Below are positions 1-4,813 of a DNA stretch of 7,358 nucleotides, one piece after another (position 1 is the first letter of the stretch; every line of letters begins with the position of its first letter). The notes below the pieces were generated by a model that saw only the letters and a program-made list of their open reading frames with translations, ran no database searches and was not told the DNA's origin. The stretch is from DATAWZ01 sp036266975 (GTDB taxonomy: Bacteria; Actinomycetota; Thermoleophilia; Solirubrobacterales; Solirubrobacteraceae): positions 1 to 7,358 of the forward strand of contig DATAWZ010000250.1 in NCBI GenBank assembly GCA_036266975.1. The letters run 5' to 3'. Both the position numbers and the translations under genes were made by a program.

Positions 1-1244
1 GTCGCGCGGCCGGCGAGGACCAGCTCGAGCTGCGCCCCGCCGACTGGTTCGACCAGCACGGGGTGACGCTGCGCCTCGGCGTCCCCGCCCGTCACGTCGA
101 CACGGCTGCGCGGACCGTCGAGCTCGCCGACGGCGAGCGCCTGCACTACGACGAGCTTGTACTCGCCACCGGGTCGACCCCGTTCGTGCCGCCGATCGGC
201 GGCGTCGACCTGCCCGGCGTACACCGCTTTCGCAGCTGGGCCGACACGCGAGCGATCGTCGACGACGCCAAGCGGGCCCGCAGCGCGGTGGTGATCGGCG
301 GCGGGCTGCTCGGCCTGGAGGCCGCGCGGGGGCTGCGCGCGCGTGGGGTGACGGTCACGGTTGTGCACCTCGCCGAGCGGCTGATGGAGCTCCAGCTCGA
401 CGACCCGGCCGCCGCGCTACTCGCGCGCGCCCTGCGTGAGCTGCGCATCAAGGTGCTGACCGCTAGCCGTACCGACGCTCTGCTCGGGGGCGCGCGGGTG
501 CAGCGCGTGCGGCTCGCCGACGGACGCGAACTGCGCGCCGACCTGGTCGTGATCGCCGCCGGCATCCGTCCCGACGTCGACCTCGCCCGGACCGCCGGGC
601 TGGAGGTTGGGCGCGGCGTGCTCGTCGACGACGAGCTGCGCACGAGCGCGCCCGGCGTGCGCGCGGTCGGCGAGTGCGCCGAGCACCGCGGCCAGGTCTA
701 CGGGCTATGGGGGCCGGTGCTCGCCCAGGCGCGCGTGCTGGGAGCCTCGCTGGCCAGGCGGCCGGGCGCGTTCCTCGGCGTCGCGCCGGCGACGACGCTC
801 AAGGTGGCGGGCGTGGAGCTGTTCTGCGGCGGGCGCGTCAGCGCCGCCGAGCGCGACCAGGAGATGCTCGCGCTCGACACGCGGCGCGGCCGCTATCGGC
901 GGCTGCTGCTCGGCCCCGACGGCCGCCTGGCCGGCGCGATCCTGCTCGGGGACCTGCGCGAGGCGAGCGTGCTGCGGGAGCTGCTGGCCAGCGGCGAGGC
1001 CGTCCCCGAGCAGATCCTCGACCGCTTCACCGCTGTGGATGGACAGGACGGGCACCTGCTCGACTCCGACCCGGCACTGAACGTGTGCTCCTGCCAGGGC
1101 GTCACGCGCGGGGAGATCCTCAGCGCGATCCGCGAGCACGCACTGACGAGCGTCGCCCAGGTCGCCGAGCGCACGCGCGCGTCGACCGGCTGCGGCGGGT
1201 GCCGCTCGGACGTCACCGCGCTGCTCGCGGCGGCCAGCCGATGA
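1..1244 (+). CDS. NirB/NasB-type FAD-dependent NAD(P)H oxidoreductase with C-terminal BFD [2Fe-2S] domain (5' partial)
   Basis: The frame is open from the left edge (first whole codon at 3), so the true start lies outside; the GTG at 63 is internal. About 413 residues are visible. By comparison with E. coli NirB I estimate about 60 N-terminal residues, including the first FAD-binding glycine motif, are missing. Visible in order: the LATGS strand of the FAD domain (about nt 162-182), the NAD(P)-binding motif VVIGGGLLGLEAA (about 288-326), the second FAD motif in its NirB-like form AVGECAEH (about 663-686), and a BFD-type iron-sulfur domain with CSC (1086-1094) and CGGC (1191-1202), giving four cysteine ligands. 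The protein stops right after this domain, with no siroheme/sulfite-reductase region. It is therefore more likely a separate electron-transfer subunit, as in assimilatory nitrate reductases, than a complete nitrite reductase. Cytoplasmic. The family call is secure; the physiological partner is inferred. Confidence 0.9.
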   Translation, partial: RAAGEDQLELRPADWFDQHGVTLRLGVPARHVDTAARTVELADGERLHYDELVLATGSTPFVPPIGGVDLPGVHRFRSWADTRAIVDDAKRARSAVVIGGGLLGLEAARGLRARGVTVTVVHLAERLMELQLDDPAAALLARALRELRIKVLTASRTDALLGGARVQRVRLADGRELRADLVVIAAGIRPDVDLARTAGLEVGRGVLVDDELRTSAPGVRAVGECAEHRGQVYGLWGPVLAQARVLGASLARRPGAFLGVAPATTLKVAGVELFCGGRVSAAERDQEMLALDTRRGRYRRLLLGPDGRLAGAILLGDLREASVLRELLASGEAVPEQILDRFTAVDGQDGHLLDSDPALNVCSCQGVTRGEILSAIREHALTSVAQVAERTRASTGCGGCRSDVTALLAAASR

Positions 1245-2247
1245 CCTCGAGCGCCTGCGCGAACAGCGCCACGCTCATCGCGTGCAGCCGGTCGCCCATG
1301 GCCTGCGGCGCCTTGCCGGCGCACGCGCGCGCGTTGGTGCCCTCCAGGACGATCCCGAGCTTGAAGCACGCGAGCACGCGGTAGAACTCGACCTGGGAGA
1401 CGTCGCGCCCCGAGCGCTCGGCGTAGGCCGCGACCAGCTCGTCGGGGTCGGGCAGCCCGCCGGCGGCGCCGAGCTCGCCCGCGATCCTGTCCAGCGCGGG
1501 CGCGCGCCCGGGCCAGGAGGCGATCATCCAGCCCAGGTCGAGCAGCGGATCGCCGATCGTGCACATCTCCCAGTCGACGATTGCCGCGATGCGCGGCTCG
1601 TCGGGGGCGAACATCACGTTGCCCAGGTGGAAGTCGCCGTGCATGAGCCCCGGCGTCCAGGCGGCGGGGAAGTGCGCCTGCAGCCAGCTGACGATCTCCT
1701 TGACGCCGGGGATCGCGAAGCCCGGATAGCCGTCGAGCTCGCGGTAGCGCTCGATCTCCTTCAGCCAGCGCGGGATCTGGCGCTCGAGGAAGTCCTCGGG
1801 CTGGCCGACGTCGCCGAGCCCCACCGCACGGTGGTCGACCGACGCCAGGCGCCCCAGCGCGTCGGCCATCGCCAGCCCCATCGCCCGGCGCTCGGCCGGG
1901 TCGGCGCGCACGCGGTCGGGCAGGGTCACCTGCGCGCTGTAGCCGTCGACCGGCTCCATCAGGTAGTAGGCGACCTCGCCGTCGGGGTGGTCGGCGATCA
2001 GCTGGGGGTGGGGGACGTCGGTCGCGCCGAGCGCCCGCAGGACCTGGATCTCGCGGCGCATCGCGGCGTTGCTGTGGGGGCGCAGGTGCTCGGGCCCGCG
2101 GCGCAGCACGTAGCCACGCCCGGCACGGGTGAAGCGCAGCATCACGTTCTGGGTCCCGCCGCTCAGGCGATCGACGTCCTCGATCGGGCCCTCGCCGAGG
2201 CCCTGCTCGTCCATGAAGCGCGCGAGTGCGTCCAGGTCGGGCTCCAT
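1213..2247 (-). CDS. Phosphotransferase family protein (APH fold, ACAD10/11-like kinase domain)
   Basis: From the ATG at 2247 the product has 344 residues, usual for this family. The N-lobe carries LSGGTQNVMLRF (about residues 28-39) and YVLRR (about 46-50) with the putative nucleotide-binding lysine position replaced by arginine, as in many family members. The catalytic loop is LMHGDFHLGNVMF (about 201-213; catalytic Asp205 and Asn210), followed by IVDWEMCTIGDPLLDLGW with the metal-binding Asp225. The family transfers phosphate from ATP to small molecules. The ACAD10/11 branch in animals acts with acyl-CoA dehydrogenases on 4-hydroxyacyl-CoAs, so a role in lipid or acyl-CoA catabolism is plausible but unproven. 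An upstream GTG at 2325 in the same frame would add 26 residues, but they are low-complexity and cross an inverted repeat, so ATG 2247 is preferred. Only a weak GGA-type ribosome site precedes it. The 3' end overlaps the convergent flavoprotein gene by 32 bp. Confidence 0.9.
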   Translation of the reverse strand: MEPDLDALARFMDEQGLGEGPIEDVDRLSGGTQNVMLRFTRAGRGYVLRRGPEHLRPHSNAAMRREIQVLRALGATDVPHPQLIADHPDGEVAYYLMEPVDGYSAQVTLPDRVRADPAERRAMGLAMADALGRLASVDHRAVGLGDVGQPEDFLERQIPRWLKEIERYRELDGYPGFAIPGVKEIVSWLQAHFPAAWTPGLMHGDFHLGNVMFAPDEPRIAAIVDWEMCTIGDPLLDLGWMIASWPGRAPALDRIAGELGAAGGLPDPDELVAAYAERSGRDVSQVEFYRVLACFKLGIVLEGTNARACAGKAPQAMGDRLHAMSVALFAQALEVIGWPPRAAR

Positions 2248-2288
2248 CGCTGGTCCAGTGTCTCGGTTTTGGTCGTCGGTTGCGTCGA

Positions 2289-2327
2289 GGGTGACGCGGC
2301 GGGTCCACGCGGCGACGCGCGTCACCC
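2289..2327. repeat. Perfect 10-bp inverted repeat in the divergent intergenic region
   Basis: GGGTGACGCG at 2289-2298 is exactly mirrored by CGCGTCACCC at 2318-2327, with a 19-nt spacer. The equivalent arm positions are 29 bp apart, a little under three helical turns. It lies between the start of the - strand phosphotransferase (2247) and the + strand SDR (2418). It could be a regulator's operator or a hairpin in a leader transcript. No T-run follows either arm, so it is not a classical intrinsic terminator. The pairing is read directly; the function is inferred. Confidence 0.5.
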
Positions 2328-2405
2328 GGCGCGCGGGAGGTCGGTGGCCACGATGTCCGCCGCGGTACCCGGGCCGTGGTCGGTCACCGTCAGCGCAGGG
2401 GCTGG

Positions 2406-2411
2406 TAGGTT
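2406..2411 (+). promoter_or_regulatory. Putative -10 element (TAGGTT) for a leaderless SDR transcript
   Basis: TAGGTT fits the actinobacterial TANNNT -10 pattern. It ends six bases before the ATG at 2418, which places the expected transcription start on the start codon. TA dinucleotides are almost absent from the preceding 150 bp, so this hexamer stands out. No convincing -35 is visible. An AGG sits directly against the ATG, too close to work as a normal Shine-Dalgarno, which supports leaderless translation. Confidence 0.5.
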
Positions 2412-2417
2412 CGCAGG

Positions 2418-3257
2418 ATGGGCAGGCTCGACGGGAGGGTGGCCTTGATCACCGGTGGCGCGCGCGGCCAGGGGCGCTCGCACGCGCTCGCGCTGGCGGG
2501 CGAGGGGGCGGCGATCGTCGTCTGCGACATCGCCGCCGAGACCCTGAACACCGTGCCCTACCCGCTCGGCACCGCCGAGCAGCTCGCCGAGACCGTGCGG
2601 CTCGTCGAGGACCTCGATCAGCGCGCGATCGCCGTGCCGGGCGACGTGGCCGACAGCGCCGCGATGGCCAAGGTCGTCGACGCCGCGCTGTCGGAGTTCG
2701 GGCGGATCGACGTGATGTGCGCCAACGCCGGGATCTTCACCTTCGGTCCGATCGTCGATCTGCCCGACGAGAAGTGGGACGAGGTCGTGGCCGTCAACCT
2801 CACCGGCGTGTTCAAGTCGGTGCGGGCGGTGCTGCCGCACATGGTCGAGCGCGGGACGGGCAGCATCATCGCCACCGCCTCGCTCGCCGGCAAGTCGGGC
2901 TTTCCCAACTGCGGCCACTACGCGGCTACGAAGTGGGGCGTGATCGGACTGATCAAGTCGGTCGCCCTGGAGGTCGCGTCCAAGGGCGTGCGCGCCAACG
3001 TCGTCTGCCCGACCACGGTCAACACCCAGATGATTCACAACGACGACCTGAACCGCCTGTTCTGCCCCGGGCTCGAGAGCCCGACCTTCGAGGACGCCAG
3101 CCGGGTGATGAAGACGAACAGCCCCATGCGCGTGGCCTACGTCGAGCCGAGCGACATCTCCGACGCGGTCGTCTTCCTGGCCAGCGACGAGTCGCGCTAC
3201 ATCACGGGCGAGACGATCTCGGTGGGCGCCGGCTGGAGCGCCCACAACGCCGCCTAG
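2418..3257 (+). CDS. Mycofactocin-coupled SDR family oxidoreductase
   Basis: This 279-residue short-chain dehydrogenase/reductase oxidises or reduces an alcohol/carbonyl substrate with a bound NAD(P). Visible: the Rossmann glycine motif TGGARGQG (12-19), acidic Asp37 at the end of beta-2 suggesting NAD preference, the ANAG motif (102-105), Asn127, and the catalytic Ser155, Tyr168 and Lys172. Diagnostic of the mycofactocin-coupled subfamily (TIGR03971) are RGQGRSHA (16-23) and the insertion after beta-2 containing NTVPYPLGT and LAETVRLVE (44-64), plus NTQMIHND (202-209). In this subfamily the insertion buries the nicotinamide cofactor, which is re-oxidised by the peptide-derived redox cofactor mycofactocin rather than exchanged. 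The mycofactocin biosynthesis genes are not in the window. The substrate is unknown. The ATG at 2418 keeps the canonical N-terminus (GRLDGRVALITGG). Remnants of a TetR gene and another SDR gene lie just downstream. Confidence 0.95.
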   Translation: MGRLDGRVALITGGARGQGRSHALALAGEGAAIVVCDIAAETLNTVPYPLGTAEQLAETVRLVEDLDQRAIAVPGDVADSAAMAKVVDAALSEFGRIDVMCANAGIFTFGPIVDLPDEKWDEVVAVNLTGVFKSVRAVLPHMVERGTGSIIATASLAGKSGFPNCGHYAATKWGVIGLIKSVALEVASKGVRANVVCPTTVNTQMIHNDDLNRLFCPGLESPTFEDASRVMKTNSPMRVAYVEPSDISDAVVFLASDESRYITGETISVGAGWSAHNAA

Positions 3258-3271
3258 CGCACGCCTAGCGC
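3251..3271. repeat. 10-bp direct repeat across the SDR stop codon
   Basis: CGCCTAGCGC occurs at 3251-3260 and again at 3262-3271, one base apart. The first copy contains the SDR stop codon TAG (3255-3257). It looks like a small tandem duplication at the boundary between the intact gene and the decayed region. Confidence 0.6.
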
Positions 3272-3274
3272 CGT

Positions 3275-3507
3275 TCAGCCGCCGACCGGCGCCAGGGCCC
3301 GCGACACCATCCTCGCCAGCGAGGTGCGGTGATCGCGCAGGCGTCGAGCGCCGAGTGGATCGGCGCCCCCGCCCGTCTCCTCGAGCGCCGCGGGCGCACC
3401 CAGCCAGCTCGTGACCAGCCCCATCAACATCGCGAGGATGTCCGCGGCGGGGAGCGATGGCTCGACCGCGCGAGGACGGCGTCGAAGAGGTCCTCCTTGC
3501 TGCGGCG
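3275..3507 (-). pseudogene. TetR-family regulator remnant (internally deleted, frameshifted)
   Basis: Two pieces of a TetR-type repressor can be read on the - strand in different frames. The right piece (about 3469-3501) reads SKEDLFDAVLA, the end of a TetR helix-turn-helix domain, and an in-frame TGA stop lies just upstream at 3508-3510. The left piece (about 3275-3460) reads PAADILAMLMGLVTSWLGAP and continues to RMVSRALAP before a TGA at 3275-3277, a typical TetR C-terminal ligand-domain end. Intact family members have about 80 residues or more between these parts; here they nearly touch with a frame change. The first half of the DNA-binding domain is also absent. I infer an internal deletion plus loss of the N-terminus, so no functional repressor is expected. 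The left piece is the more secure identification; the HTH piece is short and could be coincidental. Confidence 0.6.
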
Positions 3508-3524
3508 TCACGACCGGCCTCGGC

Positions 3525-3719
3525 CGTTCTCGGCGACGTGCACAGATGGTCCGCGCGATGATCGACGCGGCGGACGCCGCGGACACTCCCAGGCGCCTGG
3601 GGCTCGGCTCTGACGCCTGCACCCTCGTGCGCGCCGCGCTGGCCGAACGGCTCGCCTTCGTGGAGACCCGGCGAGCGGTGACGGTCTCGACCGACGCCGA
3701 CGATTACGCGCCCGGATAG
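3525..3719 (+). pseudogene. C-terminal remnant of a second SDR oxidoreductase
   Basis: The + frame to the TAG at 3717-3719 reads RAQMVRAMIDAADA, then RRLGLGSDACTLVRAALAERL, and ends near STDADDY. This matches the C-terminal tail typical of classical SDRs used in actinobacterial lipid and alcohol metabolism: a helix after a GDP...A motif, then LxLGSDA, then an amphipathic helix and an STDxD end. The Rossmann fold and the catalytic Ser-Tyr-Lys region are missing: upstream of about 3525 the DNA turns into the TetR remnant on the other strand. Although the frame stays open back to 3411, those upstream codons are antisense to TetR and show no SDR motif. The fragment cannot be an active dehydrogenase. 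Confidence 0.6.
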
Positions 3720-3833
3720 AGGGCCTCTACGATCAGGCCGGTGTCGATCCCGGCCACCGAGGGAACCACGCCAAATCAGGCGATCGCGCTCGCTCGAGCG
3801 TCCGACGCACGGAGGGAAGGCGGGATGCGCGAG
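3720..3833. other. Non-coding gap between the SDR remnant and the MarR gene
   Basis: This is the right part of a 576-bp stretch (3258-3833) with no intact gene; the left part holds the TetR and SDR remnants. Apart from a possible orphan start signal at 3728-3743 I see only short GC-rich palindromes (GCGATCGC at 3780-3787, CGCTCGAGCG at 3791-3800), which are expected by chance in such DNA. There is no stem followed by a T-run to suggest a terminator for either flanking gene. Confidence 0.5.
3728..3743 (+). promoter_or_regulatory. Possible orphan leaderless promoter/start (TACGAT ... GTG)
   Basis: TACGAT at 3728-3733 fits TANNNT, and a GTG lies at 3741 after seven bases, the same geometry seen before the SDR and AtuA genes here. 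The frame from this GTG begins like a protein start (SIPATEGTTPNQ) but soon runs antisense through the MarR gene, where it has no recognisable domain. It may be the stranded 5' end of a lost gene. Weak evidence from spacing only. Confidence 0.2.
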
Positions 3834-4277
3834 CTAGCCCCGGGACTGAAGCGCGGCGACGAGCACACCCATCGACTCGCTGGCGGCGGCGAGCGCATCG
3901 AGTTGCTCGGTCGGCATCTCCCGCAGGGCGGGGCGCAGCACCTCGGCGGCGCGCGCTCGGACCCGCTCGAGCTCGCGCCGGCCCGCCTCGGTGAGGTGGA
4001 CGAGCACGACGCGCCCGTCCTGGCGGTGGCGCTCGCGACGCACGAGCCCCTGCTCCTCCAGTCGCTGGACGAGCAGGGTCATCGTCGGCTGGGCCAGCCC
4101 CTCGAGCTCGGCCAGGGCGGTGACCCGCGCCGGCCGCTCCTCGACGGCGGCGAGCAGCCCGAGCTCGCTGCGCGAGAGACTCCCGCCGAGCCGCCTGAAC
4201 AGCAGGCGCGTAAGCAGCGCGGTGCGCGGCAGCAGCTCTCCGGAGAGGCGCTCGATCTGGGTCTCGCGCCCATTCAT
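3834..4277 (-). CDS. MarR-family transcriptional regulator
   Basis: This 147-residue protein has the usual length for MarR proteins, which bind short palindromic operators as dimers and usually release them when a ligand binds. A first dimerisation helix (about 5-30) is followed by a winged helix-turn-helix: LSRSELGLLAAV (34-45), VTALAEL and the recognition helix AQPTMTLLVQRLEEQGLV (62-79), then the wing RERHRQDGRVVLVHLTEAG with the conserved Asp87-x-Arg89 pair. A C-terminal helix completes the dimer interface. It has no cysteine, so it is not an OhrR-type peroxide sensor. The ATG at 4277 is chosen because it reads directly into the MarR fold; no Shine-Dalgarno precedes it, and a -10 lies only eight bases away, suggesting a near-leaderless message. 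It is divergent from the universal stress protein gene and shares a palindrome with its promoter, so autoregulation plus control of that neighbour is likely. Ligand unknown. Confidence 0.92.
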   Translation of the reverse strand: MNGRETQIERLSGELLPRTALLTRLLFRRLGGSLSRSELGLLAAVEERPARVTALAELEGLAQPTMTLLVQRLEEQGLVRRERHRQDGRVVLVHLTEAGRRELERVRARAAEVLRPALREMPTEQLDALAAASESMGVLVAALQSRG

Positions 4278-4292
4278 ATTGATAAACTATAT
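4276..4292. promoter_or_regulatory. Candidate MarR operator: 17-bp imperfect palindrome
   Basis: ATATTGATAAACTATAT is an imperfect inverted repeat centred on 4284; six of the eight paired positions match, including full ATAT arms. It sits in an AT-rich island within otherwise very GC-rich DNA, overlaps the first base of the MarR start codon, and covers both putative -10 elements. Size and placement match MarR-type operators, so bound repressor would block both genes. Read by eye; binding is inferred. Confidence 0.45.
4286..4291 (-). promoter_or_regulatory. Putative -10 element (TATAGT) for the MarR gene
   Basis: On the - strand TATAGT, close to the TATAAT consensus, ends eight bases before the MarR ATG at 4277. 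The predicted start is within about two bases of the ATG, which explains the missing ribosome-binding site. No clear -35 is seen. It overlaps the -10 of the divergent gene. Confidence 0.5.
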
Positions 4293-4293
4293 T
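4288..4293 (+). promoter_or_regulatory. Putative -10 element (TATATT) for the universal stress protein gene
   Basis: TATATT matches the -10 consensus at five of six bases and would start transcription near 4300, leaving a leader of about 25 nt that contains the strong ribosome-binding site. It overlaps the oppositely oriented MarR -10 by four bases, so the two promoters should compete for polymerase. No -35 is recognisable. Confidence 0.45.
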
Positions 4294-4310
4294 TGCACTC
4301 GATAGATACA

Positions 4311-4319
4311 GGAAGGGAG
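4311..4319 (+). promoter_or_regulatory. Strong Shine-Dalgarno for the universal stress protein
   Basis: GGAAGGGAG lies five bases before the ATG at 4325 and fixes that start. It is one of only two clear ribosome-binding sites in the window; most other starts look leaderless or weakly led. Confidence 0.75.
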
Positions 4320-4324
4320 CGGTC

Positions 4325-4777
4325 ATGTTCCACAACATCCTCGTCGCCGTCGATGGCTCCGCGGACTCCGACCAGGCCCTCACCGAGGCGATCGACCTGG
4401 CCGAGGCCGAGCACGCGCGGCTGACGCTCATGACCGCCGTCGATCCGCCCCCGACCGCCGCGTTCATGGCCACCGCGGGCGAGGCCCTCGGGCGCTTGCT
4501 CGAGGAGATCGAGGCCGGGGCCGAGAAGCACCTGCGCAGCGCGCGCGAGCGCGTCCCGGGAGACGTCTCGGTCACCACCCAGCTCACCCACGACCCGATC
4601 CGCATCGCCGTGATCCACCAGATCAAGGGCGGCGGGCACGACCTGGTCGTGATGGGCTCGCGTGGGCGCGGCGCGGTGGGCTCGGCGGTGCTCGGGAGCG
4701 TCAGCCACTTCGTCCTGCACCACAGCCCGATCCCGGTCCTGATCGTTCACGCCCGCAATCGCGACGGCGACAGGTGA
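4325..4777 (+). CDS. Universal stress protein (UspA family, ATP-binding type)
   Basis: This 150-residue single-domain protein has the normal length for the family. It opens with the beta-1 strand and acidic motif NILVAVDGS (4-12) and ends with the signature GSRGRGAVGSAVLGSVS, which fits the G-2x-G-9x-G-S nucleotide-binding pattern, then the final strand PIPVLIVHA. It therefore belongs to the ATP-binding branch. Universal stress proteins are soluble, form dimers and help cells survive starvation, hypoxia or chemical stress, usually without a defined reaction. The gene is divergent from a MarR regulator across a 47-bp AT-rich gap and is probably its target. The AtuA-family gene begins 36 bp downstream on the same strand and may be partly co-transcribed with it, though it seems to have its own -10. 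Confidence 0.95.
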   Translation: MFHNILVAVDGSADSDQALTEAIDLAEAEHARLTLMTAVDPPPTAAFMATAGEALGRLLEEIEAGAEKHLRSARERVPGDVSVTTQLTHDPIRIAVIHQIKGGGHDLVVMGSRGRGAVGSAVLGSVSHFVLHHSPIPVLIVHARNRDGDR

Positions 4778-4798
4778 GCACGGCGGCGGCCCGCTGGT

Positions 4799-4804
4799 TA
4801 GGGT
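4799..4804 (+). promoter_or_regulatory. Putative -10 element (TAGGGT) for the AtuA-family gene
   Basis: TAGGGT fits the actinobacterial TANNNT -10 and lies nine bases before the GTG at 4814, so transcription would start about three bases before the start codon. No good Shine-Dalgarno stands at the usual distance, which suggests a near-leaderless message independent of the upstream stress protein gene. The AGGG inside the hexamer could alternatively act as a distant ribosome site in a co-transcript. Confidence 0.4.
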
Positions 4805-4813
4805 GACGGGCCC

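Noticed and set aside
893..2308. A 471-codon open frame on the - strand across the phosphotransferase and part of the flavoprotein
   Set aside because: It is Arg/Pro/Ala-rich with no motif and is out of frame with the convincing phosphotransferase.
2248..2325. N-terminal extension of the phosphotransferase to GTG 2325
   Set aside because: The added 26 residues have no family similarity I recognise and would run through the inverted repeat; ATG 2247 gives a standard family start. Not fully excluded, as ribosome-site evidence is weak for both.
1282..2448. A 388-codon open frame on the + strand opposite the phosphotransferase
   Set aside because: Antisense to a well-supported kinase-fold gene, with low-complexity composition.
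3329..3613. A 94-codon + strand frame across the TetR/SDR remnant region
   Set aside because: Arg-rich, without motif, and in a different frame from the recognisable SDR tail.
3780..3800. Short palindromes GCGATCGC and CGCTCGAGCG as operator or terminator
   Set aside because: Such 8-10 bp palindromes are common by chance in GC-rich DNA; no loop, T-run or linked gene start supports a function.
4279..4308. A TTGATA (-35) with TAGATA (-10) sigma70-like pair upstream of the stress protein gene
   Set aside because: The -10 matches only three of six consensus bases and the predicted start would fall inside the Shine-Dalgarno, removing it. TATATT at 4288-4293 fits better.
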